A stretch of DNA of 64,000 nt from Nitrospirota bacterium. GTDB lineage: Bacteria > Nitrospirota > Thermodesulfovibrionia > Thermodesulfovibrionales > Dissulfurispiraceae. Positions 16,452 to 25,611 of this stretch are shown one piece after another; the stretch's first letter is position 1, and each line of letters opens with the position of its first letter. Both the position numbers and the translations under genes were made by a program. The stretch is taken from the NCBI GenBank assembly GCA_040752355.1, contig JBFMHE010000016.1, positions 1-64,000 on the forward strand. The letters are read 5' to 3'. The notes beneath the pieces are model-generated. The model worked only from the letters and a program-made list of their open reading frames with translations. It searched no databases and was not told the DNA's origin.

Positions 16452-16496
16452 TTATTATTCCTGGCTCCTGAATTCTGACTTCTGGATTCTACTTGA
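16452..16496. repeat. TTCCTGGCTCCTGAATTCTG repeat, copy 2
   Basis: The tract ttcctggctcctgaattctg is followed by acttctggattctacttg and overlaps the last codons of the receiver-like gene. It shares its words with 12170-12216. The stop codon region of the neighbouring gene (ending ...MKTGIK) thus runs into the repeat. Confidence 0.5.
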
Positions 16497-16911
16497 TCCC
16501 GGTCTTCATGTACCAGGGGACGTCTTCCGGCTTCTGGAAACTGCAGAGCTTGTAGATGTAATCGCTCACCTGCTCGGCCGTAAAGGGCCTTATGAGCACG
16601 CCGCTCACGATCTTCGATTGGATAAGACCGACGATCTCCTCTTTCGTCGTTCCCGCTGAGGCGATCAGGAGAATCCTGAGCGAGGGTTTGTCGTTCTTGA
16701 TCTCTTTGGCGAAGTCGAGGGTCGAGACCTCGCCGATGACCGAATCGAGGATCACGGTGCAGCAGTTGTCAAGGTCGCCCAGGGTCATGCCGAGCTGCCG
16801 CGTGTTATCGACATAACGGACATTGATCTTGCCCTCGAACTCCCGCAGCGCCCAGCTTATGGGATGGGTGATATCTTTCTTCACACAGACCAGGACTGCC
16901 TTCTTGGACAT
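16489..16911 (-). CDS. Degenerate response-regulator receiver protein
   Basis: A 140-residue stand-alone CheY-like fold with no output domain. Strand 3 ends in VILDS, with D56 at the phosphoacceptor position, and strand 4 in LLIASAG. The conserved lysine is replaced by arginine (VLIRPF, R108), and the acidic pair expected after strand 1 is missing (VLVCVKKD). It may act as a phosphate-independent interaction module. There is no histidine kinase gene nearby. Its 3' end merges with the repeat at 16452-16496. Confidence 0.7.
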   Translation of the reverse strand: MSKKAVLVCVKKDITHPISWALREFEGKINVRYVDNTRQLGMTLGDLDNCCTVILDSVIGEVSTLDFAKEIKNDKPSLRILLIASAGTTKEEIVGLIQSKIVSGVLIRPFTAEQVSDYIYKLCSFQKPEDVPWYMKTGIK

Positions 16912-17057
16912 AAACCCTCCGGGAAAGTATGCAGCACGATCAATAGCGAACCCATAAGCACCCCATCATGACCTGCCGCTCCTCTATATTATCGGCGGAT
17001 ATACTGAATATATACACTCCTCCAGGGCAGCCGTATCAGAAGGGGAGAGGAGAACGA

Positions 17058-17086
17058 TTGACAACCCCTGTCTTTGGGGGTACAGT
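17058..17086 (+). promoter_or_regulatory. Sigma-70 promoter of the aldehyde oxidoreductase operon
   Basis: TTGACA (17058-17063), a 17-base spacer and TACAGT (17081-17086). The spacer is itself palindromic, with ACCCC and GGGGT around CTGTCTTTG, which could be a regulator site. It lies about 85 bases before the first gene of the operon. There is no regulator gene next to it. Confidence 0.6.
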
Positions 17087-17171
17087 GAAAGAAGAGCGTC
17101 ACTATAAACAATGCGGAGACGATCGAAATGCTCCTGCCTCTATTTACCATCGAACAGATCGGGAGATTATC

Positions 17172-17816
17172 ATGAGCGCTGATCGCGACGGGCACACATG
17201 CGGGTGCGGACGCGGGGTGACCCGCAGGCAGTTCCTCACCTCCCTCGGCATCGGCGCAGCGGCAGCCGCCGCCCCGGACAGTTTCGCCGCAGCGGCGCCG
17301 GCTGTCGAAGGTACGGAAACGCCGGCGCAGGAGATGGCGAAGATAACGCTGCTCGTCAACAGCCGCCGCCATCGCCTCCTGGTCGAGCCCCGCTGGTCCC
17401 TGCTCTATGTCCTGCGCGAACGGCTCGGCCTGACCGGTACGAAGGCCGGCTGCGAGCGCGGCGAGTGCGGCGCCTGCACCATGCTGATCGACGATATCCC
17501 GCGTTACGCCTGCATGATCCTCGCCGTAGAGGCCGAAGGCTCGCGGATCACCACGCTTGAGGGCCTCATGAAGGGAGAGCAGCTCGGCCCGGTGCAGCAG
17601 GCCTTTCTCGAGAACGACGCCTTCCAGTGCGGCTATTGCACGCCGGGACAGATCATGGCTGTCGAGGGACTGCTGAAGGCCGATCCCAATCCCACCGTCG
17701 CCGCCATACGACGGGGGGTGAGCGGCAATCTCTGCCGCTGCGGCGCCTATGCGCATATCGTCAAGGCAGCCCAGCACGCAGCGCAGCTCAAGCGCGATAC
17801 CTCGCGAGGAGAGTAA
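17172..17816 (+). CDS. Tat-exported 2x[2Fe-2S] subunit of aldehyde oxidoreductase (PaoA type)
   Basis: The small electron-transfer subunit of a xanthine oxidase-family enzyme, 214 residues. The N-terminus carries a twin-arginine signal (RRQFLTSLG, R18-R19, followed by an Ala-rich core), so the complex should work in the periplasm. The plant-type cluster is at C94, C99, C102 and C114 (GCERGECGAC); the second is at C153, C156, C188 and C190 (CGYCTPG, NLCRCG). Start ATG 17172 has GGGAG eight bases upstream; longer frames were rejected. It is followed after one base by the molybdenum subunit gene. Confidence 0.93.
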   Translation: MSADRDGHTCGCGRGVTRRQFLTSLGIGAAAAAAPDSFAAAAPAVEGTETPAQEMAKITLLVNSRRHRLLVEPRWSLLYVLRERLGLTGTKAGCERGECGACTMLIDDIPRYACMILAVEAEGSRITTLEGLMKGEQLGPVQQAFLENDAFQCGYCTPGQIMAVEGLLKADPNPTVAAIRRGVSGNLCRCGAYAHIVKAAQHAAQLKRDTSRGE

Positions 17817-17817
17817 G

Positions 17818-20157
17818 GTGGAGGACGACCAGAAAGAGCTCTACTACATCCAGGGCCTCTCGGTGCCGGAGACGCCTGCGCCGGGCAAGAAGCCGAAATC
17901 CTGGGAGAGGACGACCGTCATCGGCAAGGCGCTGCCCCGTGTCGATGCCTATGAACGGGTGAGCGGCTCCGCGGTCTATCCTTCGGACCTGCTGCTCCCC
18001 GATATGCTCTATGCCGCCGTGCTGCGCTGTCCCCATGCCCATGCCCTCGTAAAGAGTGTCGATACCGCCGCCGCCGAACCGATGCCCGGCGTGCATGCCG
18101 TCATCAGCAATGCCGCGCCTGAAGTCGCTCTCGAGTGGCCCTACGCGCTCGATGCCAAGACCGTCAAGACAAAGCTCTTCGATCCGCACTGCCGTTTCGA
18201 GGGCGAGGCAGTGGCTGCGGTCGCCGCTGAATCGTCATACCAGGCCTGGGACGCGGCCCGTGCGATTAAGGTCGCGTACGAGGTCCTTCCCTTCATTGCG
18301 GATGAACAGGAGGCGCTCCGTCCGGGCGCTCCCGAGCTCCACAAAGGGGGCAACACCGCAAAAACGGACCGCTACGAGCGGGGAAATGTCGAAAAGGGTT
18401 TTGCCGAAGCGGACGTCGTTCTGGAAGAGACCTACCGTACCGCCTGCGAGATCCATACGCCCCTGGAGCTCCATGGGTGCGTTGCGAAGTGGGACGGCGA
18501 CAGCCTCACGATCTGGGAATCGACGCAGGGCGTCTACGCGGTGCAGTCGCGCGTGGCCGAAGTGCTCGGAATGCCGCTCTCGAAGGTGCGCGTCATCGGC
18601 CACTACATGGGCGGCGGCTTCGGCAGCAAGCTCCAGGCGGACAAGTATACGATCATCGCCGCGCTCCTCGCCCGGAAGACGGCCAGGCCGGTGAAGCTCT
18701 TCCTCACCCGCGAGGAGACCTTCCTCGCTGCCGGCAACCGCCCCCCGGCGACGATGACGCTCAAGGCGGGCGTCAAGAAAGACGGGACCCTGACCGCCCT
18801 GCACCTTACCGCTCTCGCCACAGGGGGCGCCTACCCCGCAGGAGGAGCGTCGCTCCTCGACTGGCTGGTACGCGACCTCTACACCTGCCCGAATGTGCGC
18901 ACCGAGACGACCGACGTCTATATTACCGCAGGCCCTGCACGCCCCTTCCGCGCTCCCGGCCATCCGCAGTGCTCCTGGGCGCTCGAGCAGATGCTCGACA
19001 GCCTTGCCGGGAAGATCGGGATGGACCCTGTTGCGCTCAGGCTCAGGAACATCCCCTTCCATAGCCAGGCACGCAAGGGGTCGCCGCCGTATACGACCAC
19101 CGGTCTCAGGGAATGCCTCGAGGAGGGCGCAAAAGCCTTCGGGTGGAGCGGGTCGCGAAAGAAGACCGCGGCAACGGGATCTGCAGGACATCTGCGCATC
19201 GGGGTCGGGATGGCGGGCTGCCTCTGGTACGCGGGAGGCGGAGGCCCTCCCTCGACCGTGATCGTCAAACTCTTCTCGGACGGCAGCATCAATCTCAACA
19301 TGGGAGCGAGCGATATCGGCACCGGCACCAAGACGGTCATGGCGATGGTCGTCGCCGAAGAGCTGGGCATACGGCCCGAGCTGATCCAGATCGAGAACGC
19401 CGACACGGGCACGACGCAGTACGCGACGCCGAGCGGCGGCAGCAAGACCGTGCCCACCGAGGCGCCGACCGTTCGCGCAGCGGCGATCAGGATAAAACAG
19501 CAGCTCCTCGATATAGCTGCCGAGGAGTTGAAGGCGGAGAGGGCCGCGCTCGCCTTCGAGGGAGACGAGATCGTCTCTGCGAGCGATCCTTCGAAGCGGG
19601 TCCGCATTGCGAAGCTCCAGGGCCTCAAGAAGCGCGGTGTCATCGTGGGCGTCGGCGTGCGCGGCCCCAACCCCGAGGGCAAGGTGGTGAACCCCTTCGG
19701 CGCCCAGTTCTGCGAGGTGGAGGTGAACATCAAGACCGGCGAGGTGAGGCTCCTCCGTTTCCTCGCGGCCCACGACAGCGGCAGGGTGATGAACCGCCTC
19801 ACGTTCGACAACCAGGTCTTCGGGGGCATTACGATGGGCATCGGCTTCGGCATGACCGAGTTCCGCACGCTTGACCGTGCCAGGACCGGCAAGATGCTGA
19901 ACAGGAACTGGCACGACTATAAAATACCGACGGCGCTCGATGTCCCCTCGGAGATGCTCTCGCTGCCGATCGAGATCGACGATGCCGAGGCGAACACCAC
20001 CGGGGCGAAGGGGCTCGGCGAGCCGGTGACCATCCCTGCCGCCGCGGCGATCGCCAATGCGATCTATAATGCAACGGGTATCCGGATAACCTCGACGCCC
20101 GCGAACCCGGTTCAGCTCTGCCGTCTTCTTGCCGGGCAGAAGAGCAAGGGGGAATGA
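17818..20157 (+). CDS. Molybdenum cofactor-binding subunit of aldehyde oxidoreductase (PaoC type)
   Basis: The 779-residue catalytic subunit. It has the two-part molybdopterin-binding fold: an N-terminal a/b hammerhead domain (about 50-160) with RVDAYERVSGSAVY and GEAVAAVAAES, then the cofactor domain with HYMGGGFGSKL, PFRAPGHPQ and, near the C-terminus, GAKGLGEPVTIPAAAAIANA, whose Glu is the catalytic base. No signal peptide is present; in this family the subunit is carried out by the Tat signal of the 2Fe-2S partner. Start GTG 17818 follows GAGGAG and lies one base after the previous stop. The substrate is likely an aldehyde or N-heterocycle. Confidence 0.93.
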   Translation: MEDDQKELYYIQGLSVPETPAPGKKPKSWERTTVIGKALPRVDAYERVSGSAVYPSDLLLPDMLYAAVLRCPHAHALVKSVDTAAAEPMPGVHAVISNAAPEVALEWPYALDAKTVKTKLFDPHCRFEGEAVAAVAAESSYQAWDAARAIKVAYEVLPFIADEQEALRPGAPELHKGGNTAKTDRYERGNVEKGFAEADVVLEETYRTACEIHTPLELHGCVAKWDGDSLTIWESTQGVYAVQSRVAEVLGMPLSKVRVIGHYMGGGFGSKLQADKYTIIAALLARKTARPVKLFLTREETFLAAGNRPPATMTLKAGVKKDGTLTALHLTALATGGAYPAGGASLLDWLVRDLYTCPNVRTETTDVYITAGPARPFRAPGHPQCSWALEQMLDSLAGKIGMDPVALRLRNIPFHSQARKGSPPYTTTGLRECLEEGAKAFGWSGSRKKTAATGSAGHLRIGVGMAGCLWYAGGGGPPSTVIVKLFSDGSINLNMGASDIGTGTKTVMAMVVAEELGIRPELIQIENADTGTTQYATPSGGSKTVPTEAPTVRAAAIRIKQQLLDIAAEELKAERAALAFEGDEIVSASDPSKRVRIAKLQGLKKRGVIVGVGVRGPNPEGKVVNPFGAQFCEVEVNIKTGEVRLLRFLAAHDSGRVMNRLTFDNQVFGGITMGIGFGMTEFRTLDRARTGKMLNRNWHDYKIPTALDVPSEMLSLPIEIDDAEANTTGAKGLGEPVTIPAAAAIANAIYNATGIRITSTPANPVQLCRLLAGQKSKGE

Positions 20158-20158
20158 G

Positions 20159-21133
20159 ATGCTCGGGAGCTTCGGCTATATCCGCGCCTCATCGCTGAAA
20201 AACGCACTCACGCACCTGGGAACTGAAGGGAGCCGGCTGCACGCAGGCGGCACGGACCTGCTCGGCTGCCTGCGCGACGGCGTCTTCCGCGCTGCGAAGG
20301 TGGTCAGCATCAGCAGGATCAGAGAGCTCCAGGGGATCAGGGAGACCGCTGACGGCGGGCTCCGGATCGGCGCCCTGACGACCATCGCCGAGATCGAGCG
20401 CCACCCGCTCGTCAGAGAGCGCTATGCAGCCCTGGCACAGGGCGCTTCGGAAGTCGGGAGCCCGCAGCTCCGGAACCAGGGGACCATCGGCGGCAACCTC
20501 TGCCAGAAGCCGCGCTGCTGGTATTATCGCGGAGACTTCCACTGCCTGCGCAAAGGCGGGGAGCTCTGCTTTGCCGCAGGAGGCGAGAACCAGTTCCACT
20601 GCATCCTGGGCGGCGACCGCTGTTATATCGTCCATCCCTCCGACACCGCCCCTGCCCTGATAGCCCTGGGGGCATCGGTGCGCATCGCCGGACCGCGAAG
20701 GATGAGGACCGTTCCGCTGGAGCAGTTCTTTCTTCTCCCTGAACGGAGCGTGTACAAAGAGACGATCCTGGAGCCGAACGAAATCGTTACCGAAGTGGCG
20801 CTTCCTCCTGCGCAGGGTATCATAAGCACCTACCGAAAGGTGCGCGCACGCCGCTCCTGGGACTTCGCGCTCGCGGGCATGGCGCTGGCGGTGCGGTTCA
20901 GCGATAAGCAGGTGGCCGATGCCCGCATCGTACTGAGCGGCGCAGCACCGGTCCCCTGGAGGTCTCCCGAAGCCGAGAGAGCGCTCATAGGGAAACGCAT
21001 AGACGCGGCCACCGCCGCGCACGCCGCCGATGCGGCGCTCCTCCATGCACGGCCGCTGAAGCAGAACGGGTACAAGATACCGCTCTTCCGCGGGCTGATC
21101 GAAGAGGAGCTGCTGAAGAGCGCGCAGACCTGA
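20159..21133 (+). CDS. FAD and 4Fe-4S subunit of aldehyde oxidoreductase (PaoB type)
   Basis: The 324-residue FAD-binding subunit. The FAD motifs are LHAGGTDLLGCLRDG and GTIGGNLCQKPRCWYY. An inserted cysteine-rich loop (CRCWYYRGDFHC-like, then ELCFAAGG and FHCILGGDRCYIVHPSD) fits the extra [4Fe-4S] cluster of PaoB and 4-hydroxybenzoyl-CoA reductase beta subunits. It starts two bases after the molybdenum subunit stop, so all three are one operon in the order iron-sulfur, molybdenum, flavin; E. coli has iron-sulfur, flavin, molybdenum. No PaoD/XdhC-like cofactor chaperone is in the window. Confidence 0.92.
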   Translation: MLGSFGYIRASSLKNALTHLGTEGSRLHAGGTDLLGCLRDGVFRAAKVVSISRIRELQGIRETADGGLRIGALTTIAEIERHPLVRERYAALAQGASEVGSPQLRNQGTIGGNLCQKPRCWYYRGDFHCLRKGGELCFAAGGENQFHCILGGDRCYIVHPSDTAPALIALGASVRIAGPRRMRTVPLEQFFLLPERSVYKETILEPNEIVTEVALPPAQGIISTYRKVRARRSWDFALAGMALAVRFSDKQVADARIVLSGAAPVPWRSPEAERALIGKRIDAATAAHAADAALLHARPLKQNGYKIPLFRGLIEEELLKSAQT

Positions 21134-21177
21134 AGCAAAGGGGGCGGCCATGCTGCGGAAGGGAAAGGGGCCGTTCG

Positions 21178-22527
21178 CTACACGACGATGCGTTCGGGGG
21201 TGAGCGCCTCGCGCGCTGCCCGATACCGCTTCGTGATCTCCTTCCGGTCTTCCTCTTCGGGAATGTCTTCACGGCTTCCGCGCTCGATCATCTCTGCCTG
21301 GAGGAGGAGCGCACCGCGGTCCTCCTCCCGCCGGATATGGGGAGCGATGGTAATGATCGTTTCGAGGAGGCGCCTGGCTACAGCTGCGCTCGACCGTCCG
21401 TAGTACCGTATCTGGTCGAAGGTGGTCGCGACCATCTCGGGAAAGGTGACCGGGAAGGCGATGACGCGGAGCGTGCCGTCCCCGGCGTAGCGGAACGGAG
21501 AGGGGATCGATCTTCCCGCCATCCGGCGTAGTCCCTGGCCGAGGTGGTCTATGCAGATGATCGCGGTGAAGGGATCGTTTATTCCCGGCGAGAGCGAGCG
21601 GACAGCGACTTCGACGAGCTGGTTGAAGACGAACTCCACATCCTGTGTTGCCGTGCGCTGGGAGCCGAGCATGAACGCCTCGTTGACCGCCGCGTCCAGG
21701 TCCTGGTCGGCCCGTTCTACCGGCCAGACCGCGGCGATGATGTCGCCCTCCCCCACAAAATCTCCCGGACGTTTTACCAGGCGGATGACAAGGTCGTCTT
21801 CCCCCGCCGTTTCGAGCAGGGAATCGCTATCGACCGCTTTTATGTAGCCGTAGCCGCGTGCTCCGACAGGCCTGGATTCTGCTTCGAAGCGTTTCGGGAT
21901 ATCCTCTTCCCGGGGTGAAGGCACGCCAAGGCCGAGCCGTTCGGGAAAGAGCCGGTCTATCGACTCTTCCAGATCGCGGCTGACGACCGATATGATGTTG
22001 GAGGCCTGAATGAATGCGGAGACGTGGTGGATGAAGTAGATGAGGACGCCGATGCTGAGCATCGCCAGCAGGACGCTCGCGGAGACGAGGAGATGGGGCA
22101 CGAAAACGACGGTATCCGTACCCCGCACCGTCCTCAACGTGAGCAGGCAGAAGATGAAGGTTGCGATGAAGGTGCCGAGGACGACCTGGTTGCCCTTGTC
22201 GCGCATGAAATTGCGGAGGAGAAAGGGGCCGAACTGCTGCGAAGCGAGGGTGAGCGCGACGATGGTGATCGAAAAGACGACGCCGGTGACGGTGATCATC
22301 GACCCTGCCACCGCTGAAAGCACTTCGCGCGCACCGTCGGGTCCGCCGGCGTATATCCAGCCGAGGCGGGCGACACGCCTGTCTTCCAACCGGATGTCGA
22401 GATAGTAAACGACAGCCCAGAGCGCCACTGAAGCAACCGCCATGAGCATGGGAACGAACCAGTAGCTCGTACGGAGGGAGTCCCAGAGGGCGCTGAGCTT
22501 TGCTTTTCCAACAGCATGCATGGTCAC
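21178..22527 (-). CDS. DUF2254 membrane protein
   Basis: The 449-residue protein has about four membrane segments in its N-terminal 170 residues (SYWFVPMLMAVASVALWAVVY, MITVTGVVFSITIVALTL, VVLGTFIATFIFCLLTL, LLAMLSIGVLIYFIHHV). A soluble C-terminal part with SPGINDPFTAIICIDHLG, the hallmark of DUF2254, follows. No function is established for the family. It is convergent with the oxidoreductase operon and transcribed alone; a promoter with perfect TTGACA lies upstream. Confidence 0.88.
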   Translation of the reverse strand: MTMHAVGKAKLSALWDSLRTSYWFVPMLMAVASVALWAVVYYLDIRLEDRRVARLGWIYAGGPDGAREVLSAVAGSMITVTGVVFSITIVALTLASQQFGPFLLRNFMRDKGNQVVLGTFIATFIFCLLTLRTVRGTDTVVFVPHLLVSASVLLAMLSIGVLIYFIHHVSAFIQASNIISVVSRDLEESIDRLFPERLGLGVPSPREEDIPKRFEAESRPVGARGYGYIKAVDSDSLLETAGEDDLVIRLVKRPGDFVGEGDIIAAVWPVERADQDLDAAVNEAFMLGSQRTATQDVEFVFNQLVEVAVRSLSPGINDPFTAIICIDHLGQGLRRMAGRSIPSPFRYAGDGTLRVIAFPVTFPEMVATTFDQIRYYGRSSAAVARRLLETIITIAPHIRREEDRGALLLQAEMIERGSREDIPEEEDRKEITKRYRAAREALTPERIVV

Positions 22528-22581
22528 CTGCCCGGAGGTCTGCCCGGCTCATCGCCTCGGTCGCCGGCACCCCCTAGTTAA

Positions 22582-22610
22582 CTTTTAAACCGGGCCGGAG
22601 CAGCTGTCAA
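22582..22610 (-). promoter_or_regulatory. Candidate promoter for the DUF2254 gene
   Basis: On the minus strand TTGACA (22605-22610) and TAAAAG (22582-22587) are 17 bases apart, about 55 bases before the start codon. The -35 is perfect; the -10 is weak. Confidence 0.4.
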
Positions 22611-22643
22611 GCTTTTTAGGATTTGTTGTCCGGAAATGAATCG

Positions 22644-23444
22644 CTAAAACGACTGTTCCTTCCCGGGGAAGACTCCTTTTTCGACTTCGTCCTTATACTG
22701 CCTGATCGCTGCCAGGGCGTCCTGTTTCATGGCGGCGTATCTCTTCACGAATTTGGGGACGAAGCGGTCGAAGAGGCCGAGCACGTCGTGGATGACGAGC
22801 ACCTGTCCGTCGCAATGGGGTCCGCCGCCGATGCCGATGGTGGGGATGGTCAACGCCCCGGATATCCGGCGCGCCAGCTCTGCGGGGATCGCCTCGAGGA
22901 TGAGCGAAAAAGCCCCGGCATCCTCGAGGATCTTCGCGTCCTCCGTCAGCCGCTTCGCTTCCTCTTCGGTCCTGCCCTGCACCCTGTAGCCGCCCATGCG
23001 GTGTATCGCCTGGGGGGTGAGACCGATATGCGCCATGACCGGTATCTCCGCCCTCCTCATCGCCGCCACCTGCGGGGCCACCTCACGGCCTCCCTCGAGC
23101 TTCACCGCCTGCGCGCCCGCCTCCTTGAGGAAACGGCCCGCGTTCCTCACCGCCTCCTCGACGCTCACCTGGTACGAGAGATAGGGCATGTCGCCGATGA
23201 CCAGCGCCCGCTGCGCACCACGGGCCGCCATTTTCGTATGGTAGACCATTTCGTCCATGGTTACCGGGAGCGTGTTGTCGATGCCCTGGACGACCTGGGC
23301 GAGAGAGTCCCCGACGAGCACGGCGTCCACTCCGGCCTCATCGGCTATCCGGGCAAAGGTACAATCGTACGCCGTAATGACGGTGATCTTCTGCCCCTGC
23401 TGCTTCTTCCTCAGGAAGTCCTGAACAGTCGTCTTGTCGCCCAT
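22644..23444 (-). CDS. panB: 3-methyl-2-oxobutanoate hydroxymethyltransferase PanB
   Basis: PanB makes ketopantoate for pantothenate and coenzyme A. The 266-residue protein has [34 protein letters not shown] with the metal-binding Asp, AVKLEGG, and the C-terminal [17 protein letters not shown]. Start ATG 23444 ([15 protein letters not shown]) has GGAGAGGAG upstream; a further in-frame ATG at 23522 would add 26 residues not seen in the family. panC and panD are not adjacent. The 359 bases upstream to recJ are filled by a long inverted-repeat element. Confidence 0.95.
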   Translation of the reverse strand: MGDKTTVQDFLRKKQQGQKITVITAYDCTFARIADEAGVDAVLVGDSLAQVVQGIDNTLPVTMDEMVYHTKMAARGAQRALVIGDMPYLSYQVSVEEAVRNAGRFLKEAGAQAVKLEGGREVAPQVAAMRRAEIPVMAHIGLTPQAIHRMGGYRVQGRTEEEAKRLTEDAKILEDAGAFSLILEAIPAELARRISGALTIPTIGIGGGPHCDGQVLVIHDVLGLFDRFVPKFVKRYAAMKQDALAAIRQYKDEVEKGVFPGKEQSF

Positions 23445-23531
23445 ACCGCTCCTCTCCAGCTCGAGATACCGTATTATGCCAAAAAACGGATAACCAACGT
23501 AAGAGAGTCGGGATATTTGCATGAAATGTTA

Positions 23532-23804
23532 GGAAAAGGGGCGGAGGCGAGGCATTTGGAGCGGCATGGGCAGCCCGAGCGAAGCCCCGTCCCAAAAAGA
23601 CGTTGTCTTTTTGGGGGCCCCATCGAAATGCAGAGGGCTCCCGGAAAGTCGTAGACTTTTCGGGAATTCCGGAAGCGGGTCGGTACGACTCGATTCCGAG
23701 CTGCCCCGCCTCGGAGGTCGCATCGACCGAAATCGGGGTCCCCGAAGATCGAAGATCTTGGGGGTGGCAGTTGAGCGAAAATGCCTCGCCTCCGCCCCTT
23801 CTCC
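23532..23804. repeat. Inverted-repeat element, copy 1
   Basis: The ends are a 26-base inverted repeat with one mismatch: 23532-23557 (GGAAAAGGGGCGGAGGCGAG...) and 23779-23804. Inside are three further short hairpins: CCAAAAAGAC/GTCTTTTTGG near 23592-23615, CCCGGAAAGTC/GACTTTTCGGG near 23640-23665, and CCCCGAAGATC/GATCTTGGGG near 23740-23765. The inner segment GGAGCGGCATGGGCAGCCCG next to the left end occurs again, inverted, in the element at 60823-60968. The right end touches the recJ stop codon. No ORF lies inside. It is the only content of the 23445-23803 gap. Confidence 0.85.
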
Positions 23805-25528
23805 TATTCCGAAAGCCGTATCGCTTTCAGGTGGAGCTGCAGGAACCTGCTCCCGTCCCACTCGTTGATCGCGGGGCTGAAGGCCGCATCGATGACCGAC
23901 CGCTCTTCGAGCTCGCCGAGCAGGCCCCCGAAATCGAACCCGATGCTGTCCACCCGCCGGCCGTTCTGCCGCAGCTTCATCTTGAGGTGGTTGTTCCCCA
24001 CCACCTTCGGCTGCACCACCTCGAGCCCCCGCGCGCCGAGGACAGGCTCGTCGTTGCCGTTGCCGAAGGGCTCGAGCCGGGAGAGCTCATCGACGAGCGA
24101 GGTACTGAGGTCGGAGAGATTCACCGCTGCGTCGAGCCGGAGCAGCGGAAGGAAGTCGTCCGGGGAGAGCTCCGCGCGCACCAGTTCCCCCATCATCGTC
24201 CTGAACCGTTCGATGTGCCCGGACGCCAGGGCGAGCCCCGCTGCCTGCTTATGGCCGCCGAACCGCGTCAGCAGCTCGCTGCAGCGGGAAAGTCCGTGGT
24301 GCATATCGAAAGCGGGGATGCTCCGCCCCGACCCCTTCGCAACGCCGTCCTCGACGGTAAGCACGAAGGCGGGACGGAAGAACCGCTCGGCGAGCTTCGC
24401 TGCCACAATGCCGACGACGCCCAGGTGCCATCCCGGCGAAGCCAGGACAAGCGCGTCGGGAATGCTGTCCATTGTGTTCAGCGATCCCAGCGCCTCCTGG
24501 TAGACCCCTTCTTCGATCTCCTGCCGCCGCAGATTGCAGCCGTTCAGCCACTCCGCCAGCTCCTCTGCCTCTGCCTCGTCCTCCGTTGTCAGGAGACGCA
24601 CCACATCGGTCGCATCGGCAATGCGGCCGGCGGCATTGAGACGCGGTATGAGCGCGAAGTGCAGGGAGGACATCCTGAAAGAGTCGGGGCGGATCCCCGC
24701 TGCGTCTCTCAACGCCCGTATCCCGGTCCGCTCGCCGCGCCTGATGAGCGTGATGCCCTCTTTGAGGATGACGCGATTGTCGTCGACGACCGGCACGACG
24801 TCGGCGCTCGTGCCCAGGGCGGCAAGGTCGAGAAAGCGATGTACGTCATCCATATTCCCGTCGAAGAGGGCGCGCGCCACCATGAAGGCGACCCCGGCGC
24901 CCGCAAGGGATACCGCTTCGGCGGGCGCACCGGGCAGCTTGGGATTGATCACCGCCGCCGCTTCGGGCAGCAGCGCTCCGCCGCCGTTATCCTCACCCGG
25001 TCTCAGCGGCTCGTGGTGGTCGGTGACGACTACCTCGATGCCGAGGGCGCGTGCAGAGGCGACCGCATCGAACGACGTGATCCCGCAGTCAACGGTGACG
25101 ATGAGCCGGGCGCCCACCTCCCGCGCCCGTGCAACGCCGGGTGCGCCGAACCCGTAGCCGTGATCAAGGCGGTGCGGAACGAAGTAATGGACATCGATGC
25201 CGAGCGACCGCAGCGCCTCGACCATGATCGCGGTTGCCGTAACGCCGTCGGCATCATAGTCGCCGTGGATCAGGACGCGTTCGCCCTGTCTCTTTGCAGC
25301 ACGGATCCGTTCGACCGCTTTCTGCATGCCGGGCAGCGCGAAAGGGTCGGAGAGCTTATCAAGGCGGGGATTGAGAAAGGCGTCGATCCGTTCGGAGGTC
25401 TTCAGCCCCCGGTTGATGAGCACCTGCGCACAGGTCGGCGACACCGCAGCGAGGCGCGCGATATAGCCGACGTATTCGGGATTGGTCTTGTTGAGCAGCC
25501 ACCTGCAGGCCGAGCCGTCACAGGCCAT
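23804..25528 (-). CDS. recJ: Single-strand-specific exonuclease RecJ
   Basis: RecJ degrades single-stranded DNA 5' to 3' in recombination and repair. The 574-residue protein has the DHH-family motifs: motif I LIHGDYDADGVTATA (about 88-102), IVTVDCGIT, the DHH box VVVTDHHEPLRPG (about 160-170), and the DHHA1 segment VLASPGWHLGVVGIVAAKLAERF with GSGRSIPAFDMH. Length and order are normal. The last codon runs into the right end of the inverted-repeat element. The gene is 83 bases downstream of secF. Confidence 0.95.
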   Translation of the reverse strand: MACDGSACRWLLNKTNPEYVGYIARLAAVSPTCAQVLINRGLKTSERIDAFLNPRLDKLSDPFALPGMQKAVERIRAAKRQGERVLIHGDYDADGVTATAIMVEALRSLGIDVHYFVPHRLDHGYGFGAPGVARAREVGARLIVTVDCGITSFDAVASARALGIEVVVTDHHEPLRPGEDNGGGALLPEAAAVINPKLPGAPAEAVSLAGAGVAFMVARALFDGNMDDVHRFLDLAALGTSADVVPVVDDNRVILKEGITLIRRGERTGIRALRDAAGIRPDSFRMSSLHFALIPRLNAAGRIADATDVVRLLTTEDEAEAEELAEWLNGCNLRRQEIEEGVYQEALGSLNTMDSIPDALVLASPGWHLGVVGIVAAKLAERFFRPAFVLTVEDGVAKGSGRSIPAFDMHHGLSRCSELLTRFGGHKQAAGLALASGHIERFRTMMGELVRAELSPDDFLPLLRLDAAVNLSDLSTSLVDELSRLEPFGNGNDEPVLGARGLEVVQPKVVGNNHLKMKLRQNGRRVDSIGFDFGGLLGELEERSVIDAAFSPAINEWDGSRFLQLHLKAIRLSE

Positions 25529-25611
25529 GGGATCAGAGCTCAGCCGGCAGGCGGCGCCGGTTCACCGACGCCGCCTGCCGGAGCTGATGCATGGTATACA
25601 TTACGGGATGC

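Noticed and set aside
18235-19914. 559-codon minus-strand frame opposite the molybdenum subunit
   Set aside because: Shadow of the PaoC-type gene; the sense protein has all family motifs.
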